DNA of 64,000 nucleotides from Flavobacterium tibetense (GCF_003293845.1 NZ_QLST01000002.1:1-64000), one strand, 5' to 3'. Positions 43,539-52,042 are shown, counted from the first letter of the stretch. Notes: generated from the letters alone by a model not told the origin. Program-made: numbers and translations.

Positions 43539-43619
43539 TTCTAATTAGTTTTTTACAAACTCGAAACTGTTTTATTTAGATCGAATTTGCAAATTATTTT
43601 TATAAATGAGGTAGCTTAA

Positions 43620-43660
43620 AACCACCCCGCCCTTCGGGCACCCCTCCAAAGGATGGGAAT
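43620..43660. repeat. 41-nt repeat, copy B
   Basis: Same as copy A (42744-42784) apart from one base. It lies in the 137-nt gap between paaB and paaC. Confidence 0.85.
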
Positions 43661-43675
43661 ACTCAAGAAGAACTA

Positions 43676-43957
43676 TTACATATGTTTTAATTCGTCAGGC
43701 AATTCATAAAAAGTGGGATGACGATACGCTTTGTCCATTGCTGGTTCAAATGTTTCTCCGTTTAATTCTGGATTTGATGCTGTAATTTGGCTTGATGGTA
43801 CTACCCAAATACTAACGCCTTCCATTCTTCGTGTATACACATCGCGAGCGTTTTCTAATGCCATTGTGGCATCGCTGGCATGTAACGAACCGCAATGACG
43901 GTGTTCTAGTCCGTTTTTACTTCTGATAAATACTTCCCAAAGTGGCCAATTTTTCAT
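43676..43957 (-). CDS. paaB: Phenylacetyl-CoA epoxidase subunit PaaB
   Basis: 93 residues from the ATG at 43957 (MKNWPLWEVFIRSKNGLEHRHCG). This agrees with the usual PaaB length and beginning. A longer in-frame start at 44110 would overlap paaA and add 51 unrelated residues, so it is rejected. The HRHCGSLHASDATMALENARDVYTRR block is the PaaB signature. PaaB bridges PaaAC units and links them to the reductase. Confidence 0.94.
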   Translation of the reverse strand: MKNWPLWEVFIRSKNGLEHRHCGSLHASDATMALENARDVYTRRMEGVSIWVVPSSQITASNPELNGETFEPAMDKAYRHPTFYELPDELKHM

Positions 43958-43970
43958 TTCTTTATAGTTT

Positions 43971-44021
43971 ACAGTCGCAGTCGCAGTTAGCAGTTTGAAT
44001 ACTGAAAACTGTGACTGAGAA
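43971..44021. repeat. CAGTCGCAGTCGCAGT-type repeat
   Basis: ACAGTCGCAGTCGCAGTTAG with a following CTGAAAACTGTGACTGAG, related to 34141-34200. It fills the paaA-paaB gap. Confidence 0.6.
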
Positions 44022-44025
44022 CTTA

Positions 44026-44982
44026 TTATATAGCTTGTTTTACTTCTCTGTTTTCTTGTTTTTCGGCGTAAGCCATGGCTGCATTTCTTACCCATTCGCC
44101 ATTGTTCCATGCATTTCTTCTGGCATCTAATCGCATTTTATTACATGGGCCGTGACCTTTTACTACTTGCCAAAATTCTTCCCAATCCAATTCACTGAAT
44201 TCGTAATGTTTGGTTTCTGGATTCCATTTTAAATTTGGATCTGGAATGGTTAGTCCAATCATTTCTGCTTGAGGAACGGTTTGGTCTACAAATTGTTGGC
44301 GTAACTCGTCATTGGTTTTTCTTTTTAATTTCCATTTCATGGATTGTGCGGTATGAACAGAAGCGTCGTCTGTTGGCCCTAACATCATTAAAGCTGGAAA
44401 CCACCAACGATTTAAAGCATCTTGAGCCATTTCTTTTTGCTCAGGAGTTCCTTCAGCCAACGTCATCATGATTTGGAATCCTTGACGTTGGTGAAAACTT
44501 TCCTCTTTACAAACACGTACCATTGCTCTTGCGTAAGGTCCGTAAGAAGTGGCACACAATGGCACCTGATTGATAATGGCAGCACCATCTACTAACCAAC
44601 CCACTGCACCCATATCAGCCCAAGTTAATGTTGGATAATTGAAGATACTTGAATATTTTGCTTTTCCAGAATGCAATTGTTCGTACAATTCGTCTCTTGA
44701 GATTCCTAAAGTTTCACAAGCGCTGTATAAGTACAAACCGTGACCCGCTTCGTCTTGAATTTTTGCTAATAAAGCTACTTTTCTTTTTAAAGAAGGCGCT
44801 CTTGTGATCCAGTTTCCTTCTGGCAACATTCCTACAATTTCAGAATGGGCATGTTGAGAAATTTGTCTAATATGCGTTTGACGGTATTTCTCTGGCATCC
44901 AATCTTTTGGTTCAATTTTTTCGTCTCTAGCAATTTTTGCTTCGAAAATTTCTTCTAAACTTTTAATTTCTTTTTCAGACAT
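44026..44982 (-). CDS. paaA: Phenylacetyl-CoA epoxidase catalytic subunit PaaA
   Basis: 318 residues. The di-iron ligands are visible as ExxH pairs: [14 protein letters not shown] and [12 protein letters not shown], with the first glutamate near [10 protein letters not shown]. The typical PaaA starts and ends ([42 protein letters not shown]) are present. It epoxidises the ring of phenylacetyl-CoA with O2. Second in the paaE-A-B-C-D row; complete. Confidence 0.97.
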   Translation of the reverse strand: MSEKEIKSLEEIFEAKIARDEKIEPKDWMPEKYRQTHIRQISQHAHSEIVGMLPEGNWITRAPSLKRKVALLAKIQDEAGHGLYLYSACETLGISRDELYEQLHSGKAKYSSIFNYPTLTWADMGAVGWLVDGAAIINQVPLCATSYGPYARAMVRVCKEESFHQRQGFQIMMTLAEGTPEQKEMAQDALNRWWFPALMMLGPTDDASVHTAQSMKWKLKRKTNDELRQQFVDQTVPQAEMIGLTIPDPNLKWNPETKHYEFSELDWEEFWQVVKGHGPCNKMRLDARRNAWNNGEWVRNAAMAYAEKQENREVKQAI

Positions 44983-44993
44983 AACTTTTTATT

Positions 44994-45050
44994 TAAAGTT
45001 TAAAGTTTAAAGTTCGAAGTTGTACAACCTGAAACTTGAAACTTGAAACA
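44994..45050. repeat. GAAACTTGAAAC-type repeat
   Basis: TTTAAAGTTTAAAGTTTAAA followed by CCTGAAACTTGAAACTTGAA in the paaE-paaA gap. Kin occur at 20600-20620, 29041-29109 and about 11995-12015. Confidence 0.6.
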
Positions 45051-45055
45051 AATTT

Positions 45056-46129
45056 TTAAATTCCAAAATCAACAACTAATTTCTTAGATGTTGGGACTGC
45101 TTGACAGCTTAATGTCAATTGTTTTTCAACTTCACTTTCATCCAATGCGTAGTTGATTTTCATTTCTGCTGTTCCTTCTACGATTTTACAACGGCAAGTT
45201 CCACAAACGCCACCTTTACAAGCGAAAGGTAAATCGGCACCAGCAGCAATTGCTCCGTCTAAAATATTATCGTAATCGGCTTCCATAATGAAATGAAATT
45301 CTTTTCCACCGTCGATTATGGTTACTTCAGTTCCTTCTACTTTCTTTTCAGCGATTGTTGCTGCACGTTTTTTATCTTCTTCTGAAATTCCCGTTACGAA
45401 TAATTCGTAGTGGATTTTCTCTTTATCCAAACCTAATGCAACTAATTCATCACGTAATAAGAAAATCATATCTTCTGGACCACAAATGAAACATTCATCT
45501 ATCTCTTTTGGGTCGAATAATTTTTCAGCCATTACTTGTAGTTTTTCTTTGGTAAATCTTCCGTTGAAAAGTTCTACAGGTCTGTGCTCTTTGGTTAGAA
45601 AGTGAAAAATCTCTAAACGATTGAAATACACATTTTTAAGCTGTTCAATTTGCTCTTTAAAGATAATAGATTTTACGGTTCTATTCAAATAAAATAACTT
45701 AAAAGTTGCATTTGGCTCTGCTGCTAAATGTGTTTTGATGATTGAAAGAATTGGTGTGATACCACTTCCCGCTGCAAAAACGATATAATTTTTGGCTTTA
45801 GTAGTATCAACAGGTTTGAAAAAATGACCGCTTGGTGGCATTATTTCCAAAGTATCACCTTTTTTTAGTTCCGTATTTATGAATGTTGAAAACAAACCAC
45901 CGTTAATTTTCTTAACTACTACTTGCCATTTATCTTCAAGCGGACTCGAACAAAGGGAATACGAACGTCTCACTTCTTCTCCATTTATTATGGTTTTTAA
46001 AGTAAGATGTTGGCCTTGATTGAATTTAAATTCTTCTTTTAAATCATTTGGAATATCAAAAGTTACCACAGAACAATCTTTGGTTTCCTTTTGAATATCA
46101 GCTATTTGAATTGGATAAAACTTTACCAT
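45056..46129 (-). CDS. paaE: Phenylacetyl-CoA epoxidase reductase PaaE
   Basis: 357 residues: an FNR-type flavin domain (RRSYSLCSSPLED; the FAD-binding RxYS), an NAD(P)H domain (FAAGSGITPILSIIKTHL; ECFICGPEDM) and a C-terminal plant-type 2Fe-2S domain with ligands in CKGGVCGTCRCK and LSCQ. It brings electrons to PaaA. First gene of the row. In E. coli paaE is the fifth gene of the set, so the order here differs. Confidence 0.95.
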   Translation of the reverse strand: MVKFYPIQIADIQKETKDCSVVTFDIPNDLKEEFKFNQGQHLTLKTIINGEEVRRSYSLCSSPLEDKWQVVVKKINGGLFSTFINTELKKGDTLEIMPPSGHFFKPVDTTKAKNYIVFAAGSGITPILSIIKTHLAAEPNATFKLFYLNRTVKSIIFKEQIEQLKNVYFNRLEIFHFLTKEHRPVELFNGRFTKEKLQVMAEKLFDPKEIDECFICGPEDMIFLLRDELVALGLDKEKIHYELFVTGISEEDKKRAATIAEKKVEGTEVTIIDGGKEFHFIMEADYDNILDGAIAAGADLPFACKGGVCGTCRCKIVEGTAEMKINYALDESEVEKQLTLSCQAVPTSKKLVVDFGI

Positions 46130-46145
46130 AAAACTAAATTATATC

Positions 46146-46229
46146 AAACTAACAATTGTTAGTTTACAATGCAAATTTACTTAAATTTTTGAAATATTTA
46201 TACTGTCTTTAAAAAATTAACAACTGTTA
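46146..46229 (-). promoter_or_regulatory. paaE promoter with two TetR-type operators
   Basis: The minus-strand -7 box TAAATTTG lies at 46172-46179. A perfect 20-nt palindrome, AAACTAACAATTGTTAGTTT (46146-46165), covers the predicted start. A second copy of its core with one change (TAACAACTGTTA, 46218-46229) lies about 40 nt upstream of the box. No good -33 TTTG was found. Confidence 0.65.
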
Positions 46230-46802
46230 TTTATTGGTAATGCCTTTTAAGTATAATTCTGACATACTTTTCTGTAATTCTTCAGCGGATATTTTTTTAG
46301 TTTTTCCATACCAAAGATAAAGCGTTCGTAAAGTAGAAAGAATTGAAAACACCATAACTTCTTGATTATTAGCTTTAATTTCACCTTGTTCAACACCATT
46401 TTTAATGATTTTTCGGAAGTTATTTTCATAATCTTCTCTCATTCTTATGAAATAAGCTAGCTGGTCATCGGTTAAATGCATCCAATCATTATTCAGGCAA
46501 GCCAAAGCATCTGAATTTCTGATTGTTATAGCAATATGCAACTGGATTACACGTTCCACTTTATTTATTGTAGGCGCATCGGATTCGAGAATTTCGTTCA
46601 TTACTCTCGTAAATTCTTCAGCAATTTCGATGATAATTAAAACTAAAATCTCTTGTTTGGATTTGATATGATTGTATAAACTAGCCGCTTTAATATCGAG
46701 CGCTTGTGCAATATCGCGCATAGTTACGGCACTATAACCCTTATTTTTGAATAACTGGGCTGCACAATTGATAATTTCCGTTTTTCTATCTATTATTCTC
46801 AT
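46227..46802 (-). CDS. TetR family regulator, likely of the paa genes
   Basis: 191 residues from the ATG at 46802. The N-terminal helix-turn-helix (IINCAAQLFKNKGYSAVTMRDIAQALDIKAASLYNHIKSKQEIL) is typical of TetR; the remaining helices form a variable ligand pocket. It lies just upstream of paaE in the same direction, 97 nt apart, and three matching inverted repeats lie around it. By analogy with PaaR-type TetR regulators it should repress paa genes until phenylacetyl-CoA binds (inference). Confidence 0.85.
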   Translation of the reverse strand: MRIIDRKTEIINCAAQLFKNKGYSAVTMRDIAQALDIKAASLYNHIKSKQEILVLIIIEIAEEFTRVMNEILESDAPTINKVERVIQLHIAITIRNSDALACLNNDWMHLTDDQLAYFIRMREDYENNFRKIIKNGVEQGEIKANNQEVMVFSILSTLRTLYLWYGKTKKISAEELQKSMSELYLKGITNK

Positions 46803-46833
46803 TGGTATCAAAAATAAGGAATTATTTAGAAAC

Positions 46834-46847
46834 GTAACTTTTGTTAC
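46834..46847. promoter_or_regulatory. Third TetR-type operator
   Basis: GTAACTTTTGTTAC, with core TAACTTTTGTTA, between the divergent tetR and rhodanese genes. The tetR -7 box would be TATTTTTG at 46809-46816 and the rhodanese -7 box TACATTTG at 46870-46877, so it could act on both. Confidence 0.55.
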
Positions 46848-46908
46848 TGAAATACTTTTGTGTTAGCTTTACATTTGCATTATAAAATTGAAAATTAATT
46901 AAAAAGCT

Positions 46909-47217
46909 ATGGGAATTTTAGATTTTTTAGGATTAGGAAACAAAGCAAATGACATTCAGGAATATGTTGCAAAAGGAGCTATCATTTTAGATGTTCGTAC
47001 GAAGGAAGAATTTGCAGACGGACATATTAAAGGTTCAAAAAATATTGCATTACAAGTTTTGAATGGCAATATTGAAACCATCAAAAAATGGAATAAACCT
47101 GTAATTGCTTGTTGTCGTTCAGGAATGCGAAGTGCACAAGCGACTTCTATTCTAAAACAGCACGGAATTGATTGCATTAATGGTGGTGGATGGCAAAGTT
47201 TAGAAAGTAAGTTATAA
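46909..47217 (+). CDS. Single-domain rhodanese-like protein
   Basis: 102 residues. It has the rhodanese pattern (IILDVRTKEEFADGHIKGSKNI) and the active cysteine C69 in ACCRSGMRSAQA, a six-residue loop CRSGMR that fits a sulfurtransferase of the GlpE/PspE class. It moves sulfane sulfur to thiol or cyanide acceptors. It is divergent from the TetR gene and shares a possible operator with it, so a link to paa control is possible. Ends at its own terminator. Confidence 0.88.
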   Translation: MGILDFLGLGNKANDIQEYVAKGAIILDVRTKEEFADGHIKGSKNIALQVLNGNIETIKKWNKPVIACCRSGMRSAQATSILKQHGIDCINGGGWQSLESKL

Positions 47218-47244
47218 AAAATGCTCCAGTTTTTGGAGCATTTT
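47217..47244. terminator. Bidirectional terminator
   Basis: Stem AAAATGCTCCA/TGGAGCATTTT (11 bp) between the rhodanese gene and the response regulator, both converging here. Confidence 0.85.
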
Positions 47245-47247
47245 CAT

Positions 47248-47904
47248 TTATATAATATTATTTTGTTTTGCTTTTTGTACGGCTTCTAATTTAGAATGCA
47301 CTTGCAATTTGGTGTAAATATTCTCTATGTGTTTTCTTACTGTTGAAGGCGAAAGAAATAGATTTTCTGCAATAATTGTATAACTCAAACCTTTACTTAA
47401 TTGTTCTAAAACCTCAACTTCTCTTGGTGAAAGCGTAATTTCTTCTACTTCAGTTGTATTTTGAAATTCTATTGGATTTCTCAATAATTTTAGGGTTTTT
47501 AATGCAATTGATGGATTCATTGCTGCTCCTCCATTTAAAGTTTCGTGAATGCCTTGATGCAAACTTTTTGGATCTACCTCTTTTAGCAAATAACCATCAG
47601 CTCCGGCTTTAATAGCATTGAAAATATTTTCATCATTATCAAAAACCGTTAACATGATAATTTTGATTTGTGGAAACTTATTTTTTACTGCTTTAGTAGC
47701 TTCAATTCCATTGAGAACTGGCATTTCGATATCCATTAACAAAACATCTACATTGTGGTTTTCGGCTAATTTTTGAAGTAAATCTTCACCATGAATAGCG
47801 GTAAATTTTATTTGTAAATCGTCGAAGAAAGATAACTTTTCTTTAATCGCTTTGATTAAAAAACTATTATCGTCAATGATTCCTATTTTAATTGTTTTTT
47901 GCAT
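47248..47904 (-). CDS. NarL/LuxR-type response regulator
   Basis: 218 residues. A receiver domain (1-125) with DD at 11-12, phosphoacceptor D58 (LLMDIEMP) and the Lys in LLKEVD is followed by a LuxR-type helix-turn-helix (LSPREVEVLEQLSKGLSYTIIAENLFLSPSTVRKHIENIYTKL). It lies 20 nt after the OmpA-like gene, so the two share an mRNA. The matching kinase is probably at 50129. Three promoters of the module carry a palindromic motif with fixed spacing, which this protein most likely binds (inference). Confidence 0.92.
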   Translation of the reverse strand: MQKTIKIGIIDDNSFLIKAIKEKLSFFDDLQIKFTAIHGEDLLQKLAENHNVDVLLMDIEMPVLNGIEATKAVKNKFPQIKIIMLTVFDNDENIFNAIKAGADGYLLKEVDPKSLHQGIHETLNGGAAMNPSIALKTLKLLRNPIEFQNTTEVEEITLSPREVEVLEQLSKGLSYTIIAENLFLSPSTVRKHIENIYTKLQVHSKLEAVQKAKQNNII

Positions 47905-47924
47905 TTCTAAATTTACAATTTATT

Positions 47925-50003
47925 TTACAAATCTAAAATAGAAAATTCTACTCTTCGGTTCAATTGTTTACCTTCTTCGGTATCATTTGTTGCTATGAAC
48001 TTGGTTTCGCCATATCCTTTTGCTGACAAACGAGATTTATCAATTCCTTTTGCTATTAGATAATTCATAACAGAATTAGCTCTGTTATTCGACAATGTCA
48101 TGTTGCTCGAATCAGAACCAACCGCATCAGTATGACCAGCAATTTCAATTTGAAGCTTTTTGTTTTCTTTTAATATGTTGAATAATTTGTCTAGTTCAGC
48201 AAAAGACTCTGACAATAAATCAAATTTACCTGATTCAAAGAAAATATTATTCAAACGAATGGTTTGTCCTTTCTCGATTGGGTTTAAATATAAATCTACA
48301 TTAATTTCTTTATATTCAGTAAGATTTGTAACATCTACATTTTCGGTTACGGCGTAATATCCTGATTTTTCAGCCATAAAACTGTATAAATTTCCGTAAG
48401 GTAAAACAATGCTATAACTTCCTGTCTTTGGATCTGAAATAGCGGTTCCTAATTCTTTATTGGTTTTTAAATTATTGTATACGATTGGAGCACTTAAGAC
48501 TTGTTTTGTTTTGGCATCATATACTTTTCCTTTTACTAAAACTACTGGATCTTGTTTTACAGTATTCGTAACTTCCCAAATATCCTTTGAACGGCTGATG
48601 TAAGCTTTATCTCCTTTTGCCGCTAAAAATATACTCAATTCTGTTCCAGGTGTATTAATAACATTTCCAAGATTTTCAGGTATTGACCAATTTGTCCAAG
48701 TATCATCTAATCGTTTAGAAACGAATAAATCATAACCCCCATAACCTTCGTGACCTCTACTAGCAAAATACAACGTTTTACCATCGGATGCTAAAAATGG
48801 GTTAACGTCTTCTTCAAAAGTATTGATAACATTTCCTAAGTTTTTTGGAGTGGACCATGTATTATCATTCTCTCTAAAAGAAACATATAAATCTTTTAAT
48901 CCGTAACCTTCAGAACGTTCTAAAGACATTAACAAATGTTTATTGTCAGAAGTTAAAAAATAAGCAACAAACTTGCTTTTATTCTCATAATTTTTTATTA
49001 CCATTTCTTTAGGAATCTCCCAACCATCAATTGTTCTGTTAGATATAGAAACTCCAGAGCCTTTTGAACTTCCATCAGGCTTATATGTATTTCCAATCAA
49101 TAATGTATTATTATCTGGCGAAGAAGAAATGACAAAATTATGACCTTCATTATTTAATGGTCTCCCTATATTTTTTAACGGTGTCCAATTGCCATTTACA
49201 TCTTTTACGGAATACCAAATGTCATCTTTTTCAGCTCCACCAATATTTAAATCGCAATATTTTCTGTCCACATACAAGATTGTTCCATCTGCTGAAACTA
49301 CCGGATTTGTCTCTTCGTATTCTTTGGAAGAAATTATTTCAGGTAGTTTTTCGATTTTTAGGTTTGGATTGTATGAATCCACTACTCTTATTTTCTTAGG
49401 GAACTCTGTAACTTTAACTTCTTCTATAGCTATAGTCATTTTTGCATCTAAGATGAAGCCAATTTTATTTCCAAAATAAAAATTTTGACCTGTTTGGTGC
49501 ACAAGATTATCATTGATATAAATCCTTGTAATATTAGCTCTTTTAACAACTTTAATTCGGTTAGTTTTCTTGTAACCGTTGATGTATTTTTCTTTTGACC
49601 ATGGTCTATAATAATCAAATTTATCTTTTTGATATTGATACAATTGAACTTGTTTATCTGGTGTTAATCGAACAACATTGTAATAAGAATTATCATTATA
49701 ACCCGACCAAACTAAACCATAAGTATCTGTGTCTTTTGAGGCGCTCAATACTTTAATGGAAGCTTCAATATCAAAATCAACTTCATCTGAATTGATTCCT
49801 AGTTTGTACAAGTGCCATTTTGCGCCATTTGTACTTTTATTTTCAATAATTAATTCTCCTTTTTTGATATAGGAAGCATAATCGTCTTTTGTTGTTGTCC
49901 AATTGTTTTTATCATCATCAAAAGTATCATGGAAAACTACATTTTGAGCTGCAGCAGTTGATACTATAAACAAACCTAATAGAAATGAGTAAAAGTTTTT
50001 CAT
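47925..50003 (-). CDS. OmpA-like outer-membrane protein with PD40 repeats
   Basis: 692 residues from the ATG at 50003, which opens a clear signal peptide (LFIVSTAAAQ). Residues 20-200 resemble a DUF1080/LamG-like jelly roll (FHDTFDDDKNNWTTT, YGLVWSGYNDNSYYNVVRL). Residues 210-480 hold WD40-like PD40 beta-propeller repeats (SADGTILYVD, SPDNNTLLIG, SDGKTLYFASRG). Next is a carboxypeptidase-regulatory-like segment (VKGKVYDAKTKQVLSAPI), and the end is an OmpA domain (IEIAGHTDAVGSD, LSNNRANSVMNYLIAKGI, NRRVEF) that binds peptidoglycan. Co-transcribed with the response regulator from the motif-bearing promoter at 50025-50075. Confidence 0.88.
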   Translation of the reverse strand: MKNFYSFLLGLFIVSTAAAQNVVFHDTFDDDKNNWTTTKDDYASYIKKGELIIENKSTNGAKWHLYKLGINSDEVDFDIEASIKVLSASKDTDTYGLVWSGYNDNSYYNVVRLTPDKQVQLYQYQKDKFDYYRPWSKEKYINGYKKTNRIKVVKRANITRIYINDNLVHQTGQNFYFGNKIGFILDAKMTIAIEEVKVTEFPKKIRVVDSYNPNLKIEKLPEIISSKEYEETNPVVSADGTILYVDRKYCDLNIGGAEKDDIWYSVKDVNGNWTPLKNIGRPLNNEGHNFVISSSPDNNTLLIGNTYKPDGSSKGSGVSISNRTIDGWEIPKEMVIKNYENKSKFVAYFLTSDNKHLLMSLERSEGYGLKDLYVSFRENDNTWSTPKNLGNVINTFEEDVNPFLASDGKTLYFASRGHEGYGGYDLFVSKRLDDTWTNWSIPENLGNVINTPGTELSIFLAAKGDKAYISRSKDIWEVTNTVKQDPVVLVKGKVYDAKTKQVLSAPIVYNNLKTNKELGTAISDPKTGSYSIVLPYGNLYSFMAEKSGYYAVTENVDVTNLTEYKEINVDLYLNPIEKGQTIRLNNIFFESGKFDLLSESFAELDKLFNILKENKKLQIEIAGHTDAVGSDSSNMTLSNNRANSVMNYLIAKGIDKSRLSAKGYGETKFIATNDTEEGKQLNRRVEFSILDL

Positions 50004-50024
50004 CTTTTTGTTTTTAATTATGTT

Positions 50025-50075
50025 CAAAAATGAAGTTTTTCCAATAGTAATACAATAGGGCAATTGCCTTATTTT
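50025..50075 (-). promoter_or_regulatory. Module promoter 1: palindromic motif plus -7 box
   Basis: On the plus strand, AATAGGGCAATTGCCTTATT starts at 50054. On the minus strand the motif is followed, exactly 29 nt after its end, by the last base of CATTTTTG (50025-50032). It drives the OmpA-response regulator unit. Confidence 0.7.
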
Positions 50076-50128
50076 GAATTTAAATTCAACTTATTTAACT
50101 GATTTTCAAATTAAAGATATTATTCTGA

Positions 50129-51916
50129 TTAATCAAAATTCTTCCTGTTTGAAATTTGAAAAGAAATTGCAGTTCCTTTTTCCAATTCTTGGATTTGTAA
50201 TTCAGAATGCAATTCGTTTGCGCGTTTTCGCATTGTAGTTAGTCCGTTTCCAAAGGAATTTTGATCATCTATCATTCCTTTTCCGTTGTCTAAAATTTGG
50301 AATTGAATTTCATCTTTCAAACAATTAATTTCAACTTGAATTCGGCTAGCTTCGGCGTGTTTGATGGCGTTATTGACTGCTTCTTGAATGATGCGATACA
50401 TATTCATGCCGTCTTTAGAAGAAAATGGATGCAATTGTTTGTCGCTACAATTCGACTTGAATTCAAACTGAATACCACTTAATGATGTTTTTGCATTTTC
50501 GATGAAATTTGAAATTCTAGCTTCCAAATCTTCAATAGTGATCGCATCTTTGTTCATTGCCCAAATGGTATCGCGAAGTTCTGCAATAGTTTCTCTTGTA
50601 AACGCACTTATTTTGGTTAATTTTTCTTCAACTTTTGGATTGTCTTGTCCGATAGCATATTTTAGATTATCGATAGACGAAATAATAAATGTGAGTTGGG
50701 ATCCAATATTATCATGTAAATCTCTAGAAATTTGCAAACGTTGTTCTTGTAATCGGTTTTGGGTTTCAATTTTCAGTAAAGCATCTTTCAATTGGTTTTC
50801 TTTTTCCAATTGTAAATTGCGCATTTTTTGTCTGTTGTACACAAAGAAACCAATCAATACAGAAATCAAAAAGAGCCCAAATGCGATAATTAAAGTTGTA
50901 TTTTTTTCGGCCAATTCTGCTCTTTGAAGTAAAATTTGCTTTTCTTTTTCTTCGGTATCAAATTTGGTATGCATTTCGGCTTGTCTGATTCTAATCGCTT
51001 CATCTGAAATACTGTCACGACAAACAATATGTTTCTTGAAATATTCTAAAGCTTCTTTGTAATTGTTTTGTACTTCATACACTTCAGCCATTCGTTTTAA
51101 ATTTTCTTGTTTCAAATAGCCATAATTGTATCTTTTACTAAACTCTAACGCTTTAATAAAATACTCTTTAGATTTTTTAAAATCGTTAATTTCATAATAG
51201 TAGCTACCGTAGTAGTTCAAATTTTCAGCAATCCCAATTTTATCATTGATTTTCAAACGAATACTATATGCTCTATCTAGATTTTCTTTGGCAACAGCAA
51301 ACTTTCCTTCCAAAAGTTGCAGCATCCCAATTTTATTCAAACTGTAAGGAATTCCAATACTATCTGAAACTTTTTCTTTTAATTCTAGTGATTTTCTGTA
51401 GAAATAATAGGCGCTATCAAATTCTTTATTCATTTCTTTAAGAACGCCATAATTGTCATAAATAGGGCTTAAAACTTCTTCTGAAACATTATTTTTTTCG
51501 GCTAGTTTAATTCCTTTTTGCATATATCTTAATGCTTCTGGAAAATCTCTTCGTTTCATGTGATAGCCGTAGCCAGCATACAAAGAAGCTACCTGATCAA
51601 ATCTTTTCAAGGCACTATATTCTTTGATTGCCAAATTATTGTATCGTTGGCTCAACTCATATTTTCCTTGATAAAAATAAATAGTTGCTAGATTGGCATA
51701 AGAATCCGCTATTCCTGTTTTATAATTTAAGGCCTTAGCAGCAGAAAGTCCGTTAAGAAAAGTTTTTTCACTTTTAAACGTATTTTCGATTTTTAAATGA
51801 TAGGGAACTTGATTAATAGAATCTATTTGCTTCTTAGTATAATTTTGAGCAGTTGTCTCTAAAAAAGAAAACAGTAAAACAAAACCAAAATGCAACTTTA
51901 AAAGTTTAGTAGCCAT
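50129..51916 (-). CDS. TPR-containing sensor histidine kinase (HisKA_3 type)
   Basis: 595 residues. The signal peptide (to TTAQ) is followed by about seven TPR-like repeats (30-300; for example ADSYANLATIYFYQGKYELS and ALEYFKKH), one membrane segment (about 341-361), and a NarX-type kinase core: H401 in SRDLHDNIGSQL, N-box EAVNNAIKHAEAS, and DNGKGM and GNGLTTMRKRA. The TPRs are predicted in the periplasm. It should pass phosphate to the regulator at 47248, although an OmpA gene lies between them. Own motif-bearing promoter at 51934-51984. Confidence 0.93.
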   Translation of the reverse strand: MATKLLKLHFGFVLLFSFLETTAQNYTKKQIDSINQVPYHLKIENTFKSEKTFLNGLSAAKALNYKTGIADSYANLATIYFYQGKYELSQRYNNLAIKEYSALKRFDQVASLYAGYGYHMKRRDFPEALRYMQKGIKLAEKNNVSEEVLSPIYDNYGVLKEMNKEFDSAYYFYRKSLELKEKVSDSIGIPYSLNKIGMLQLLEGKFAVAKENLDRAYSIRLKINDKIGIAENLNYYGSYYYEINDFKKSKEYFIKALEFSKRYNYGYLKQENLKRMAEVYEVQNNYKEALEYFKKHIVCRDSISDEAIRIRQAEMHTKFDTEEKEKQILLQRAELAEKNTTLIIAFGLFLISVLIGFFVYNRQKMRNLQLEKENQLKDALLKIETQNRLQEQRLQISRDLHDNIGSQLTFIISSIDNLKYAIGQDNPKVEEKLTKISAFTRETIAELRDTIWAMNKDAITIEDLEARISNFIENAKTSLSGIQFEFKSNCSDKQLHPFSSKDGMNMYRIIQEAVNNAIKHAEASRIQVEINCLKDEIQFQILDNGKGMIDDQNSFGNGLTTMRKRANELHSELQIQELEKGTAISFQISNRKNFD

Positions 51917-51933
51917 AATTTTCTAAATATTAC

Positions 51934-51984
51934 CAAAGTTGGACTTTTTTTCTAAATTATGCAATACGGCATTTGCCTTAAAAA
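51934..51984 (-). promoter_or_regulatory. Module promoter 2: palindromic motif plus -7 box
   Basis: AATACGGCATTTGCCTTAAA starts at 51963 on the plus strand. On the minus strand CAACTTTG (51934-51941) ends exactly 29 nt after the motif. It drives the histidine kinase gene. Confidence 0.65.
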
Positions 51985-52017
51985 AAATCTCCACCTAATC
52001 CATTGACTAGGCAGAGA
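51980..52017 (-). terminator. Terminator after the beta-propeller gene
   Basis: Minus-strand stem TCTCTGCCTA/TAGGTGGAGA (10 bp with two wobble pairs) followed by eight T. The T tract overlaps the end of the kinase promoter motif. Confidence 0.65.
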
Positions 52018-52042
52018 CTCTTAACACAAATTCAAAAAAATA

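Noticed and set aside
34141..44021. CAGTCGCAGTCGCAG stretches as a CRISPR-like array
   Set aside because: The units are tandem 6-mers without spacers and the copies lie in separate gaps; there are no cas genes.
43958..44110. A 51-residue N-terminal extension of paaB overlapping paaA
   Set aside because: The extension lies over the paaA end in another frame and over a repeat; the ATG at 43957 gives the usual PaaB length and beginning.
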